In this document: positions 9,349 to 18,865 of the stretch, in pieces
Position numbering within the stretch: the stretch's first letter is position 1
Layout: each line of letters opens with the position of its first letter
Origin: Rhizobium sp. 16-488-2b
Lineage (GTDB): Bacteria; Pseudomonadota; Alphaproteobacteria; Rhizobiales; Rhizobiaceae
Assembly (NCBI RefSeq): GCF_017741815.1
Contig: NZ_JAGHMF010000015.1
Location: 124,001-188,000 of the forward strand
DNA length: 64,000 nt
Direction: 5' to 3'
The notes under the pieces: generated by a model
What the model saw: the letters and a program-made list of their open reading frames with translations, nothing else
Told to the model about the DNA's origin: nothing
Database searches by the model: none
Program-made: the position numbers and the translations under genes

Positions 9349-10377
9349 ATGAAGGCAGTGCGGCTGGAAGCAATCGGGAGACTCTCGTTCAGTGAGGTGG
9401 AAAAGCCAAGCCCCGGTCCGGGCGAGCTGCTTGTCCGCGTCGAGGCCTGCGGCATCTGCGGTACCGACAGGCACCTGCTTCACGGCGAATTCCCCTCCAG
9501 ACCACCCGTCACGCTCGGCCACGAATTCACCGGCATAATCGAGGAGACCGGCCCCGCCGTCAGCGGTTTTCGAAAGGGCATGCGCATCACCGGCGACCCG
9601 AACATCTCCTGCGGCCAATGCGACCAGTGCCAGCGCGGCCGCGTCAATCTTTGCCGCAACCTCCAGGCAATCGGCATCAGCCGCGACGGCGGCTTCGCGG
9701 AGTATGTGATCGTCCCGCAAAAGCAGGCCTTCGCCCTGCCCGACGATCTCGATCCCGTCCACGGTGCCTTCTGCGAACCGCTCGCCTGCTGCCTGCACGG
9801 TGTCGATCTGGCCGAGATCAGGACCGGCTCATCTGTGGTCGTATTGGGCGGCGGCGTCATCGGACTGCTGGTCGTGCAACTCGCGCGCCTTGCCGGCGCC
9901 ACAGACGTCGTGCTCGTCACCCGCAGCGCCGACAAGCGGCGGCTGGCCGAAAGCCTCGGCGCCACAGCAACCGCCGACCCAACTGACGGCGACGTCATCA
10001 AACACATCACCGCGCCGGATGGTCTGCTGCCGGGCGGCGCCGATGTCGTCATCGAATGCGCCGGCGTCGCCGAGACCGTCGAGCGGGCCCCTGCCCTTGC
10101 CCGTCATGGCGGCACGGTCGTGATTCTCGGCGTCATGCCGCAGGGCGCGAAAGTGTCGATCGAGCCCTTCGACCTGCTGTTTCGCGAAATCAGGCTGATC
10201 GGCTCCTTCATCAACCCCTTCACCCACAGGCGCGCCGCGGACCTCATCGCATCTGGCACGATCAAGGTCGAAGCGCTGATTTCGCGCCGTATCGGGCTTG
10301 CCGAAGCGGTGGAAGCGATCAGCAATCCGGCCCGTCCCGGCGAGATTCGCGCCCTCGTTTTACCTAGCCTCGGCTAG
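9349..10377 (+). CDS. Zinc-dependent alcohol dehydrogenase, MDR superfamily
   Basis: A 342-residue medium-chain dehydrogenase of the sorbitol/threonine dehydrogenase type. It has a catalytic zinc site (CGICGTDRH and GHE), a structural zinc lobe with four Cys (SCGQCDQCQRGRVNLC), and a Rossmann fold (VVLGGGVIGLLVVQLA). The substrate is probably a polyol or sugar alcohol, but this cannot be decided from sequence. A GGAGGA precedes the ATG. No operon partner is evident. Confidence 0.9.
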   Translation: MKAVRLEAIGRLSFSEVEKPSPGPGELLVRVEACGICGTDRHLLHGEFPSRPPVTLGHEFTGIIEETGPAVSGFRKGMRITGDPNISCGQCDQCQRGRVNLCRNLQAIGISRDGGFAEYVIVPQKQAFALPDDLDPVHGAFCEPLACCLHGVDLAEIRTGSSVVVLGGGVIGLLVVQLARLAGATDVVLVTRSADKRRLAESLGATATADPTDGDVIKHITAPDGLLPGGADVVIECAGVAETVERAPALARHGGTVVILGVMPQGAKVSIEPFDLLFREIRLIGSFINPFTHRRAADLIASGTIKVEALISRRIGLAEAVEAISNPARPGEIRALVLPSLG

Positions 10378-10539
10378 CCCTTTCCGATTCCTGTCGATTC
10401 CGTAAATTATGGGGTTCCGTTCACGGATACATTTGCCTATAAGCCGCTTCTAGCCTGAAAAGACCATCATATGCGCGACCCGGCCGGTGCCTCCCACCCT
10501 GGCCGGCTTTCTGCGCAGCTAGGAAACGGAAAAAAGCCC

Positions 10540-13500
10540 ATGCCGAAGCGCCAAGACATCAAATCGATCCTCATCATCGGCGCAGGACCGATCGTCATTG
10601 GCCAGGCATGCGAGTTCGACTATTCCGGCACACAGGCCTGCAAGGCGCTGAAGGAGGAAGGCTACCGCGTCATCCTCGTCAACTCCAACCCGGCCACGAT
10701 CATGACCGACCCGGGCCTTGCCGACGCAACCTATGTCGAGCCGATCACCCCTGAAGTTGTCGCCAAGATCATCGCCAAGGAGCGCCCCGACGCGCTGCTG
10801 CCGACCATGGGCGGCCAGACCGCGCTCAACACCGCGCTGTCCCTGAAGCGCATGGGCGTTCTCGACCGCTACAATGTCGAGATGATCGGCGCCAAGCCGG
10901 CCGCCATCGACATGGCCGAAGACCGCGCTCTGTTCCGCGAAGCCATGGACCGCATCGGCCTCGAAACCCCGCGCTCGATGCTCGCCAACGCCACCGACAT
11001 CAAGGATGCCGACCGCAAGACGCATGAAGCCGAGCGCAACAAGCTGAAGGAAAGCCTCTCGGGTGCTGAACTCGACAAGGCGCTCGACGCGCTGGAAAAC
11101 CAGTGGAACCTCGGCGAGACCGACCGCAAGCAGCGCTACATCAGCCACGCCATGGCGATTGCCGCACAGGCGATCGACGTCGTCGGCCTGCCCGCCATCA
11201 TCCGCCCCTCCTTCACCATGGGCGGCACCGGCGGCGGCATTGCCTATAACCGCTCGGAGTTCTTCGAAATCATCGGCGGCGGCCTCGATGCCTCGCCGAC
11301 GACGGAAGTCCTGATCGAAGAGTCGGTTCTGGGCTGGAAGGAATATGAAATGGAAGTCGTCCGCGACAAGGCGGACAACTGCATCATCATCTGCTCGATC
11401 GAAAACATCGACCCGATGGGCGTCCACACAGGCGATTCCATCACCGTCGCGCCGGCACTGACGCTGACCGACAAGGAATACCAGATGATGCGCAACGCCT
11501 CGATCGCGGTTCTGCGCGAGATCGGCGTTGAAACCGGCGGCTCGAACGTTCAGTTCGCAGTCAACCCGAAGGACGGCCGCCTCGTCGTCATCGAAATGAA
11601 CCCGCGCGTCTCGCGCTCCTCGGCTCTCGCATCGAAGGCAACTGGCTTCCCGATCGCCAAGGTCGCCGCCAAGCTCGCTATCGGCTACACGCTCGACGAA
11701 CTCGACAACGACATCACCGGCGGCGCGACGCCGGCCTCGTTCGAACCGTCGATCGATTACGTCGTCACCAAGATCCCGCGTTTCGCTTTCGAGAAGTTCC
11801 CGGGCGCCTCGCCGGTTCTGACCACGGCCATGAAGTCGGTCGGTGAAGTCATGGCGATCGGCCGCACCTTCGCCGAATCGCTGCAGAAGGCCCTGCGCGG
11901 CCTCGAAACCGGCCTCACCGGCCTCGACGAAATCGAAATCCCCGGTGTCGAAGAAGGCGAAGGCAGCCAGAACGCCATCCGCGCCGCCATCGGCACGCCG
12001 ACGCCTGATCGCCTGCGCATGGTCGCCCAGGCACTGCGCATGGGCATGAGCCCCGAGGAAGTGCACGAAGGCTGCAAGATCGACCCGTGGTTCATCGCCC
12101 AATTCAAGGCGATCATCGACATGGAAGCCCGCGTTCGCGAACACGGCCTGCCCACCGATGCCGCCAACCTGCGCACGCTGAAGGCCATGGGCTTCTCCGA
12201 CGCCCGCCTCGCTACACTGTCAGGCAAGCGCCCGAAGGAAGTTGCCGAACTGCGCAATTCGCTGAACGTCCGCCCGGTCTTCAAGCGCATCGACACCTGC
12301 GCCGCCGAATTCGCTTCGCCGACCGCCTACATGTATTCGAGCTACGAGACGCCCTTCGTCGGCGCCGCCCGCTCGGAAGCCGAAATCTCCGACCGCAAGA
12401 AGGTCGTCATCCTCGGCGGTGGCCCGAACCGTATCGGCCAGGGCATCGAGTTCGACTATTGCTGCTGCCATGCCGCGTTCGCTCTGCGCGACGCCGGCTA
12501 TGAAGCGATCATGATCAACTGCAACCCGGAAACGGTCTCGACCGACTATGACACCTCCGATCGCCTCTACTTCGAGCCGCTGACGGCCGAAGACGTGATC
12601 GAAATCCTGCGCGCCGAGCAGGAAAAGGGCGAAGTCGTCGGCGTCATCGTGCAGTTCGGCGGCCAGACGCCGCTGAAGCTCGCCGAAGCGCTTGAGAAGA
12701 ACGGCATCCCGATCCTCGGCACCGCGCCCGATATGATCGACCTTGCCGAAGACCGCGATCGCTTCCAGAAGCTCCTGATCAAGCTCGACCTGACGCAGCC
12801 GAACAACGGCATCGCCTACTCGGTCGAACAGGCCCGCCTGGTCGCCACCGAAATCGGCTTCCCGCTGGTGGTTCGCCCGTCCTACGTTCTGGGTGGCCGT
12901 GCCATGCAGATCATCCACAACGAGAGCATGCTGCAGACCTATCTGCTCGACACCGTTCCGGAACTCGTGCCTGAAGACATCAAGCAGCGTTATCCGAACG
13001 ACAAGACCGGCCAGATCAACACGCTGCTCGGCAAGAACCCGCTGCTCTTCGACAGCTACCTGTCGAACGCCATAGAAGTCGACGTCGACTGCCTCTCGGA
13101 CGGCAAGGACGCCTTCATCGCTGGCATCATGGAGCATATCGAGGAAGCCGGCATTCACTCCGGTGACAGTGCCTGCTCGCTGCCGCCACGCACGCTCTCA
13201 TCCGAAATGATCGACGAGCTCGAGCGTCAGGCAAAGTCGATGGCCAAGGCTCTCAACGTCGTCGGCCTGATGAACGTCCAGTTCGCCATCAAGGACGGCA
13301 CCGTCTACGTGCTGGAAGTGAACCCGCGCGCCTCGCGTACCGTTCCCTTCGTGGCCAAGACCATCGGCGCCCCGATCGCCAAGATCGCCGCCCGCGCCAT
13401 GGCCGGCGAAAAGCTCGATCCGCTGTTTGCCGCCTATGGCGAAAAGCCGGATCCGCGTAACCTGAAGCACATCGCGGTCAAGGAAGCCGTCTTCCCATTC

Positions 13501-14028
13501 GCCCGCTTCCCCGGCGTCGACACGCTGCTCGGCCCGGAAATGCGCTCGACCGGCGAAGTCATCGGCCTCGATACCGATTTTGCGCTGGCCTTCGCCAAGT
13601 CGCAGCCCGGCGCCAGCGTCGAGTTGCCGCGTGACGGAACGGTCTTCGTATCGGTACGCGACGACGACAAGCCGCGCGTCCTTCCGGCGATCCGCATGCT
13701 GGTCGAACAGGGCTTCAAGGTTCTAGCCACCGGCGGCACCGCCCGCTTCCTCGCCGAAAACGGCATCGAGGCCGTGAAGATCAACAAGGTGCTTGAGGGC
13801 CGTCCGCACATCGAGGACGCCATCCGCAACCGTCAGGTCCAGCTGGTCATCAACACGACCGACTCGAACAAGGCGATCTCCGACTCCAAGTCGCTTCGCC
13901 GCGCGACGCTGATGCAGAAGGTGCCTTACTACACCACCATGGCCGGCGCCGAGGCAGCCGCCCAGGCAATCAAGGCGCTCAAGGCCGGCAACCTCGAGGT
14001 TCGCCCGCTGCAGAGCTACTTCGCCTAA
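10540..14028 (+). CDS. carB: Carbamoyl-phosphate synthase large subunit
   Basis: The synthetase subunit that makes carbamoyl phosphate from bicarbonate, ATP and CarA-derived ammonia. At 1162 residues it is longer than the E. coli enzyme (1073), mainly through an insert rich in charged residues near residues 155-200. Both ATP-grasp halves are visible: [14 protein letters not shown] in the first and [14 protein letters not shown] in the second. An MGS-like allosteric domain ends the protein ([16 protein letters not shown]). The start at 10540 begins [21 protein letters not shown]; an in-frame ATG at 10471 would add a non-conserved tail. Confidence 0.97.
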   Translation: MPKRQDIKSILIIGAGPIVIGQACEFDYSGTQACKALKEEGYRVILVNSNPATIMTDPGLADATYVEPITPEVVAKIIAKERPDALLPTMGGQTALNTALSLKRMGVLDRYNVEMIGAKPAAIDMAEDRALFREAMDRIGLETPRSMLANATDIKDADRKTHEAERNKLKESLSGAELDKALDALENQWNLGETDRKQRYISHAMAIAAQAIDVVGLPAIIRPSFTMGGTGGGIAYNRSEFFEIIGGGLDASPTTEVLIEESVLGWKEYEMEVVRDKADNCIIICSIENIDPMGVHTGDSITVAPALTLTDKEYQMMRNASIAVLREIGVETGGSNVQFAVNPKDGRLVVIEMNPRVSRSSALASKATGFPIAKVAAKLAIGYTLDELDNDITGGATPASFEPSIDYVVTKIPRFAFEKFPGASPVLTTAMKSVGEVMAIGRTFAESLQKALRGLETGLTGLDEIEIPGVEEGEGSQNAIRAAIGTPTPDRLRMVAQALRMGMSPEEVHEGCKIDPWFIAQFKAIIDMEARVREHGLPTDAANLRTLKAMGFSDARLATLSGKRPKEVAELRNSLNVRPVFKRIDTCAAEFASPTAYMYSSYETPFVGAARSEAEISDRKKVVILGGGPNRIGQGIEFDYCCCHAAFALRDAGYEAIMINCNPETVSTDYDTSDRLYFEPLTAEDVIEILRAEQEKGEVVGVIVQFGGQTPLKLAEALEKNGIPILGTAPDMIDLAEDRDRFQKLLIKLDLTQPNNGIAYSVEQARLVATEIGFPLVVRPSYVLGGRAMQIIHNESMLQTYLLDTVPELVPEDIKQRYPNDKTGQINTLLGKNPLLFDSYLSNAIEVDVDCLSDGKDAFIAGIMEHIEEAGIHSGDSACSLPPRTLSSEMIDELERQAKSMAKALNVVGLMNVQFAIKDGTVYVLEVNPRASRTVPFVAKTIGAPIAKIAARAMAGEKLDPLFAAYGEKPDPRNLKHIAVKEAVFPFARFPGVDTLLGPEMRSTGEVIGLDTDFALAFAKSQPGASVELPRDGTVFVSVRDDDKPRVLPAIRMLVEQGFKVLATGGTARFLAENGIEAVKINKVLEGRPHIEDAIRNRQVQLVINTTDSNKAISDSKSLRRATLMQKVPYYTTMAGAEAAAQAIKALKAGNLEVRPLQSYFA

Positions 14029-14037
14029 GATATCAAG

Positions 14038-14068
14038 GCCGGCCGTGATCCTTCACGGCCGGCTTTTT
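14038..14068 (+). terminator. Intrinsic terminator of carB
   Basis: A perfect 11-base stem (14038-14048 with 14053-14063), a 4-base loop and five T residues, starting 10 bases after the carB stop codon. Confidence 0.92.
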
Positions 14069-14184
14069 CGCCGCGCCGCTGCCAGCGTGACGACACGCTG
14101 GAGTGTCGCAAAACGCGACAATCCACCTGAGATTTCAAACCCTTCGCGATCATGTTACGATATCCCCACACGTGAGGGGCATCG

Positions 14185-15477
14185 ATGGGCAAGAATATCG
14201 TCATTCTGTTCGATGGCACGTCGAACGAAATCTCCGCCGACCGCACCAATATTCTGAGGCTGTTCGGCGTTCTCGACCGCAGCGACAGGCAGATCGTCTA
14301 TTACGATCCCGGCGTCGGCACTTTCGGCGCCGCCAATGCATGGTCCAACGCCTACCGCAAGACGGTCGAACTCTGGGGCCTGGCAACCGGCTGGGGCCTC
14401 GATCAGAACGTCAAGGAGGCCTACCGCTTCCTCGTCGACAATTACGAGCCCGGCGAACCGGGGGACGATCAAGAGTATCGGGACCGCGACAACATCTACA
14501 TCTTCGGCTTCAGCCGCGGTGCCTATACGGCGCGGGTGCTGGCAGGCTTCGTCCACTCGCTCGGGCTGATGAGCAAGTACCACGTCAATCTCATCGACTA
14601 CGCCTACAACACCTACAAAGGCATCTCCGAAAGCGAGCAGCAGCAGGGCGGAGCGGATGCCGCCGATGTCGATTGGGACGCGCCCTCTGCCTTCAAGACC
14701 ATGCGCCTCTACGAGCGCACGCTGAAGACCGACCGCCCGCCGATCAAGCTGCTCGGTCTCTTCGACACCGTTTCCTCGGTCATTGTTTGGGGCAAATGGC
14801 GCCCGCAGCTCCTGACGCTTCCCTTCACCGATCGCAATCCGAGCGTGGAAGTAGTCCGCCACGCGCTCGCCATCGATGAGCGGCGGACCATGTTCAATCC
14901 GCTGCCATGGCGGCCGGGACAGGACTACTGGGGCGGCCCCTTCAAGCCGCCGGCCCCGCCCCCGCAGAATGTGAAGGAAGTCTGGTTCTCCGGTGTCCAC
15001 GGCGATATCGGTGGCGGCTATCCGGAAGCGGAGAGCGCCGCGATCAAGATACCGCTCGCCTGGATGATCGCCGAGACCCGAAGCACCGGCCTCACCTATA
15101 ACGAGGACGCGGTCAAGGAACTCGTCCATGGCGACAACCCGACGAAGAGCTATGTCCGGCCGGCCCCAACGGCACCGCTGCACGACTCCATGAACTGGGC
15201 ATGGAAGCTGCTCGAATATGTGCCGAGGCGTGTGCCGATCACCTCCTGGCGCAAGCGCGGCGACACGACGCGCATCTACCTGCCGCTGGCCGACCGTCGA
15301 TTCATCCCCGACGGCGCCTCGCTGCACCAATCGGTGATCGACCGATTGTCATCGACGACAGCACCGCCCTACGCGCCGCCGAACCTGCCGCTGCGCTTCG
15401 AGATGGAGCCCTGGAGCAACGACAGCCCGCCACCGTCAGAAGATTCGGAGGTCGTTCCGATCACTCCGGCCGCTTGA
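14185..15477 (+). CDS. DUF2235 alpha/beta-hydrolase domain protein
   Basis: A 430-residue cytosolic protein with the DUF2235 domain. It starts at the first strand (KNIVILFDGTSNEISADRTNILRLF in outline) and contains the nucleophile elbow GFSRGAYTAR, a GxSxG motif. The family includes Tle1-type phospholipase effectors of type VI secretion, but no vgrG, immunity or secretion gene is nearby, so a stand-alone lipase or esterase is more likely. GAGGGG precedes the ATG. It overlaps the 3' end of the convergent VOC gene by 17 bases. Confidence 0.85.
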   Translation: MGKNIVILFDGTSNEISADRTNILRLFGVLDRSDRQIVYYDPGVGTFGAANAWSNAYRKTVELWGLATGWGLDQNVKEAYRFLVDNYEPGEPGDDQEYRDRDNIYIFGFSRGAYTARVLAGFVHSLGLMSKYHVNLIDYAYNTYKGISESEQQQGGADAADVDWDAPSAFKTMRLYERTLKTDRPPIKLLGLFDTVSSVIVWGKWRPQLLTLPFTDRNPSVEVVRHALAIDERRTMFNPLPWRPGQDYWGGPFKPPAPPPQNVKEVWFSGVHGDIGGGYPEAESAAIKIPLAWMIAETRSTGLTYNEDAVKELVHGDNPTKSYVRPAPTAPLHDSMNWAWKLLEYVPRRVPITSWRKRGDTTRIYLPLADRRFIPDGASLHQSVIDRLSSTTAPPYAPPNLPLRFEMEPWSNDSPPPSEDSEVVPITPAA

Positions 15478-15838
15478 AATAGGCCTCGAGCCGGTACCCA
15501 TCCGGATCGATGATGAAGGCAGCATAATAGAACTGGCTGTAATCCGGCCGCACGCCCGGCGCACCATTGTCGGTTCCGCCATTGGCAAGCCCGGCCGCGT
15601 AAAAGGCATCGACGGACTCTTCCGACGGCGCCATGAAGCAGAAATGCAGCCCCGACTCCATATCAGGCGCCACAGGCCGCGCAACCTCGCCGACCCAGAG
15701 CCCCACCCGATCGGCGCCATAGCCGCTGACATTGCCGAAGTTCGTCAGCCGCTCATAGCCGAGCGGCGCCAGCGCGGCATCGTAAAACGCCTGCGACTTC
15801 TCAAGGCTCTTCACACCAATCGACACATGATCGAACAT
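15461..15838 (-). CDS. VOC family (glyoxalase-like) protein
   Basis: A 125-residue single VOC module of two beta-alpha-beta-beta-beta units. It starts MFDHVSIGVKSLEKSQAFYD and ends with the typical AFIIDPDGYRLEAYFK. Members are metal-dependent dioxygenases, isomerases or antibiotic-binding proteins. The first-strand His (DHVSIGV) and terminal Glu (LEAYF) that usually bind metal are present. Start 15838 has GGAG upstream; a longer frame to 15907 lacks conservation. The specific reaction is unknown. Confidence 0.88.
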   Translation of the reverse strand: MFDHVSIGVKSLEKSQAFYDAALAPLGYERLTNFGNVSGYGADRVGLWVGEVARPVAPDMESGLHFCFMAPSEESVDAFYAAGLANGGTDNGAPGVRPDYSQFYYAAFIIDPDGYRLEAYFKRPE

Positions 15839-15919
15839 AAACGGTCTCCAGATTGCTTTGCCGGCAACGCTACAACATTCGCGCCGAAGCGCCATGGCAA
15901 TTCGCAAGGCGCGCGATCG

Positions 15920-17389
15920 TCATGCCGCCATGCCCGCCATCAGCTCCCGCACCCGCACCATATCCGCCCGAAACAGCGCCATCTCCTCCGCCTTCAACCG
16001 CTCGTCTGGAATGCGCAGCAGATAGGACGGGTGGACGGTGACGAATAGCGTCCGTTCCTTCCCCATCCTGATGGGCTGCCCCCTGATATCGGACAGCTTG
16101 TGTTTGGTATCCGTCAGCGCCGTAAGCGCGGTGGCGCCCATGGCGACGATCAGCTTCGGCTTGATAAGTTCGATCTCCAGATTGAGCCACCAGCGGCAAT
16201 GGGTGACCTCGCCCATATTCGGCCGCTGGTGGATGCGGCGCTTGCCGCGCGGCTCGTATTTGAAGTGCTTCACCGCATTGGTCACATAGACCGACTGCCG
16301 GTCGATCCCCGCCTCGCCGGCCACCTGGTCGAACACCTTGCCCGCAGGCCCGACGAACGGCCGGCCGGCGAGATCCTCCTGATCCCCCGGTTGCTCCCCG
16401 ACGAACATCACCTTCGCATCTTCAGGCCCCTCGCCGAACACCGTCTGCGTCGCCTTCTCATGCAGCGGACAGCGCGTGCAGACGGCCGCCTCCTCGCGCA
16501 GCGACGCCAGCGTGCCCACCGGCGCCCTTGGTGCTGCGGGCACGCGGCGTGCGGCTTCCTGCAACCGGTCGTGAAACGGCAGCGGCTCGCTCGCCTGGCG
16601 CTTGGCCATATCAAGAACCTTGCTTTCCGCGTCGGCGATCATGCCGGGAATGAGATCGGCCTCTGGCAGGTTCTTCCAGTATTTCTTCGGCATCTCCGCC
16701 TGCATCGCCTTCACCTTCAGGCGCGCCGGATTGAAGATATTGGCATAGTACGTCCGCCACAGCTGGTCGGCCGGATCGGTGAGATCGGGCTTCTCGCACG
16801 GATCGTGGCTGACGGTCAGTTTCTCGCCATCCCAGGCAGCCGAGCCCTTGGGCGTCGCGATCACCCAGTCCATGTCGTTGAACCGCTTCTGGAAGAACGG
16901 CGCCTTGCGGGCGACGATGTGATGATCCGGCTCGAACCAGGCGAGAAACTTCCGCCGCCCGTTGAGCGAAATCCCCGAGCCCACCTCCTTGAACCGCACG
17001 AAGGCCGTCATCTTGTGGGCGTCGCGGCGCACGCTTTTGTCCATGGCCCGCGCCCGCGCCACGTCCTCGTCCGAGGCGACATCGAGCAACGACCGATCGC
17101 TTTGCAGCCGCCAAAGCAGCCGGTAGAGGAGATAGAAGCGCATCGGAGCGCTATGGCAGATCACGGCTTCCGCAAGCCCGATAAAGGCGGGCGGCACCGT
17201 CAGCGGCTTGGAGGCATCGAGCGTCGGCAGCTTCGGTAAGGTATCAGGCGCGGCAAACAGATCCGTCTCGCGATACCGCTCCCGCCACTCGATCTCCTCG
17301 GGCGCAACACCGGATGCCGCCAGCCGCCGTGCCGCGTCGCGCCACTCGGCCAATTCTCCCCGGCCCTCCAGCAACACGGTAATCATCAC
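15920..17389 (-). CDS. DUF4130-UdgX fusion (uracil-DNA glycosylase superfamily)
   Basis: A 489-residue fusion. Roughly residues 1-260 are a DUF4130 domain; the rest is a UdgX-type uracil-DNA glycosylase superfamily domain. This has an iron-sulfur-type Cys region (CTRCPLHEKA), the active-site loop GEQPGDQEDLAGRPFVGPAG and the UdgX-specific loop KRRIHQRP with H387. In characterised UdgX the equivalent His attacks the excised-uracil site and stays covalently bound to DNA. Its ATG overlaps the stop of the upstream radical SAM gene, so the two are translationally coupled. The DUF4130 role is unknown. Confidence 0.9.
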   Translation of the reverse strand: MMITVLLEGRGELAEWRDAARRLAASGVAPEEIEWRERYRETDLFAAPDTLPKLPTLDASKPLTVPPAFIGLAEAVICHSAPMRFYLLYRLLWRLQSDRSLLDVASDEDVARARAMDKSVRRDAHKMTAFVRFKEVGSGISLNGRRKFLAWFEPDHHIVARKAPFFQKRFNDMDWVIATPKGSAAWDGEKLTVSHDPCEKPDLTDPADQLWRTYYANIFNPARLKVKAMQAEMPKKYWKNLPEADLIPGMIADAESKVLDMAKRQASEPLPFHDRLQEAARRVPAAPRAPVGTLASLREEAAVCTRCPLHEKATQTVFGEGPEDAKVMFVGEQPGDQEDLAGRPFVGPAGKVFDQVAGEAGIDRQSVYVTNAVKHFKYEPRGKRRIHQRPNMGEVTHCRWWLNLEIELIKPKLIVAMGATALTALTDTKHKLSDIRGQPIRMGKERTLFVTVHPSYLLRIPDERLKAEEMALFRADMVRVRELMAGMAA

Positions 17390-18618
17390 AGCAACGACAA
17401 TTGTTCCGGCTTCGGCTCGAACATCGCCCTTAGATCCGGCCGGTCGATCAGCCGGCGCGGCGACCAGCCCTCGGCCGAGATGAACGCCTGCACCTTCTTG
17501 ATGGACACGCCGAGCCGCGTCAGGTCTTCGATCCGCAGCCGCCTGAAACGGCGCGCCGAGAGGATCGATTTCACCGTCTTCGTTCCCAACCCCGGCACCC
17601 GAAGCAGCGTCTCGCGCGGCGCCCTGTTGATATCAACCGGAAAATCGTTGCGGTTGCCAAGCGCCCAGGCAAGCTTCGGATCGAGATTGAGGTCGAGCAT
17701 CCCGCCCTCCTGCGAGGACGTGATCTCGTCGATGCCGAACCCATAGAAACGGTAGAGCCAGTCGGCCTGATAGAGCCGGTGCTCGCGCATCAGCGGCGGC
17801 TTGATCAGCGGCAGGTTCTTCGACGAGTCGGGAATGGGGCTGAAGGCCGAGTAGTAGACGCGCCGCAGCCCGTAGCTTCCGTAAAGCTGCGCGCTGGTCC
17901 CGAGAATGGTCGCGTCATTGGCGCCATCGGCCCCAACGATCATCTGCGTGCTCTGCCCACCAGGCACGAACCGCTTGCGCCGCTTGGTCTGCAGCGTCGG
18001 CTCGGAAGCCGCCTCGATCTTCAATCTCAAATCGCCCATCGAGCGGCGAATGCTGGCCGGCTTCTTCTCCGGCGCCAGTTGCGCGATGCCGCGATCGGTC
18101 GGCAGCTCGATATTGAGCGACAGACGATCGGCATAAAGCCCCGCCTCTTCGATCAGATGTGGCGAGGCCTCGGGAATGGATTTCAGATGAATGTAGCCTC
18201 GGAAATTATGCGTGGTGCGCAGCTCGCGCACGATCCGCACCATCTCCTCCATCGTGTGGTCGGAAGAGCGGATGATCCCTGAGGATAGGAACAGCCCCTC
18301 GATATAATTGCGCCGATAGAACTCCAGCGTCAGCCATATAACCTCCTCGGGCGTGAACCGCGCCCGCTCCACATTGCTGGACGAGCGGTTGATGCAATAG
18401 GCGCAGTCGTAGATGCAGAAGTTGGTGAGCAGGATCTTCAACAGCGAAATGCACCGCCCGTCCGGCGCATAGGCGTGGCAGATGCCCGCACCTTCAGTCG
18501 AACCAAGCCCGCCGCTCTTGCCGGAATCGCGCTTGGTGGTTCCGCTGGAGGCGCAGGAGGCGTCATATTTGGCCGCGTCCGAGAGGATGGCCAACCGCTC
18601 TTCGAGTGACTTCTTCAT
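17386..18618 (-). CDS. Putative DNA modification/repair radical SAM protein
   Basis: A 410-residue radical SAM protein of the type genomically linked to UdgX. It has a CxxxCxxC iron-sulfur motif (CIYDCAYC) and, at the C-terminus, a helix-hairpin-helix DNA-binding motif (LLRVPGLGTKTVKSILSAR). It presumably acts on DNA, but substrate and product are unknown. I chose ATG 18618 (MKKSLEERLAIL) because homologous sequence begins there. Upstream in-frame starts (18642, 18645) would add a short tail encoded by the LexA-type box. The downstream UdgX gene overlaps by 4 bases. Confidence 0.88.
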   Translation of the reverse strand: MKKSLEERLAILSDAAKYDASCASSGTTKRDSGKSGGLGSTEGAGICHAYAPDGRCISLLKILLTNFCIYDCAYCINRSSSNVERARFTPEEVIWLTLEFYRRNYIEGLFLSSGIIRSSDHTMEEMVRIVRELRTTHNFRGYIHLKSIPEASPHLIEEAGLYADRLSLNIELPTDRGIAQLAPEKKPASIRRSMGDLRLKIEAASEPTLQTKRRKRFVPGGQSTQMIVGADGANDATILGTSAQLYGSYGLRRVYYSAFSPIPDSSKNLPLIKPPLMREHRLYQADWLYRFYGFGIDEITSSQEGGMLDLNLDPKLAWALGNRNDFPVDINRAPRETLLRVPGLGTKTVKSILSARRFRRLRIEDLTRLGVSIKKVQAFISAEGWSPRRLIDRPDLRAMFEPKPEQLSLL

Positions 18619-18624
18619 ACCAGT

Positions 18625-18639
18625 GTTCACTATATGTTC
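18625..18639 (-). promoter_or_regulatory. LexA (SOS) box of the radical SAM-udgX operon
   Basis: On the coding strand the sequence is GAAC-ATATAGT-GAAC, an exact match to the alphaproteobacterial LexA direct repeat GAAC-N7-GAAC. It ends 7 bases before the ATG at 18618. TTGACT at 18649-18654 (minus strand) and TATAGT inside the box, 15 bases apart, could form the promoter, giving a nearly leaderless mRNA with LexA on the -10 element. Confidence 0.7.
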
Positions 18640-18753
18640 CATCACTAACAGTCAAGAAAAGCCGCCATGGATCGATGTTTTTCAAGTTTGACGCGAAAAG
18701 CCATGAGGGGTTGCAAGTCGCTTCATCGAATTCTCTGGAAATCGACGGAGGCA

Positions 18754-18775
18754 ATCTGCTATAAACGAAGCAGAT
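18754..18775 (+). promoter_or_regulatory. Dyad at the probable greA promoter
   Basis: ATCTGCT (18754-18760) and AGCAGAT (18769-18775) are a perfect 7-base inverted repeat around TATAAA (18760-18765), a likely -10 element for greA. No convincing -35 is seen 17 bases upstream, so a factor-dependent promoter is possible. It may be an operator or a 5'-end hairpin. Confidence 0.35.
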
Positions 18776-18788
18776 AGAGTTTTTGCAT

Positions 18789-18824
18789 GGTTCCGAAGTT
18801 CCCCTTCGGGACCTGTTTTCTTTT
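18789..18824 (+). terminator. Attenuator-like terminator in the greA leader
   Basis: A 10-base stem with one G-T pair (18789-18798 with 18804-18813), a 5-base loop and a T-rich run (TGTTTTCTTTT) lie between the TATAAA at 18760 and the greA start at 18866. This is an intrinsic-terminator pattern inside a leader, recalling the early terminator before E. coli greA that yields a short RNA. Confidence 0.6.
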
Positions 18825-18865
18825 GTGTCTCTGCCTAGCCGACACAAAGACTGAAGGACAAGAAA

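Noticed and set aside
10471-10539. In-frame upstream ATG as carB start or leader peptide
   Set aside because: The extra 23 residues are not conserved and the frame is fused to carB, so it is not a separate leader; the GGCCGG repeats there form no terminator with a T run.
10519-12144. Long open frame antisense to carB
   Set aside because: High-GC third positions keep the complementary frame open; the protein shows no recognisable motif and lacks a ribosome binding site.
14104-14120. TGTCGC-N5-GCGACA palindrome before the DUF2235 gene
   Set aside because: Only six bases per arm and no position relative to a promoter; chance is likely in this GC-rich DNA.
14185-15477. Type VI secretion effector (Tle1-like)
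   Set aside because: The DUF2235 domain fits, but no vgrG, PAAR, immunity or secretion genes are nearby.
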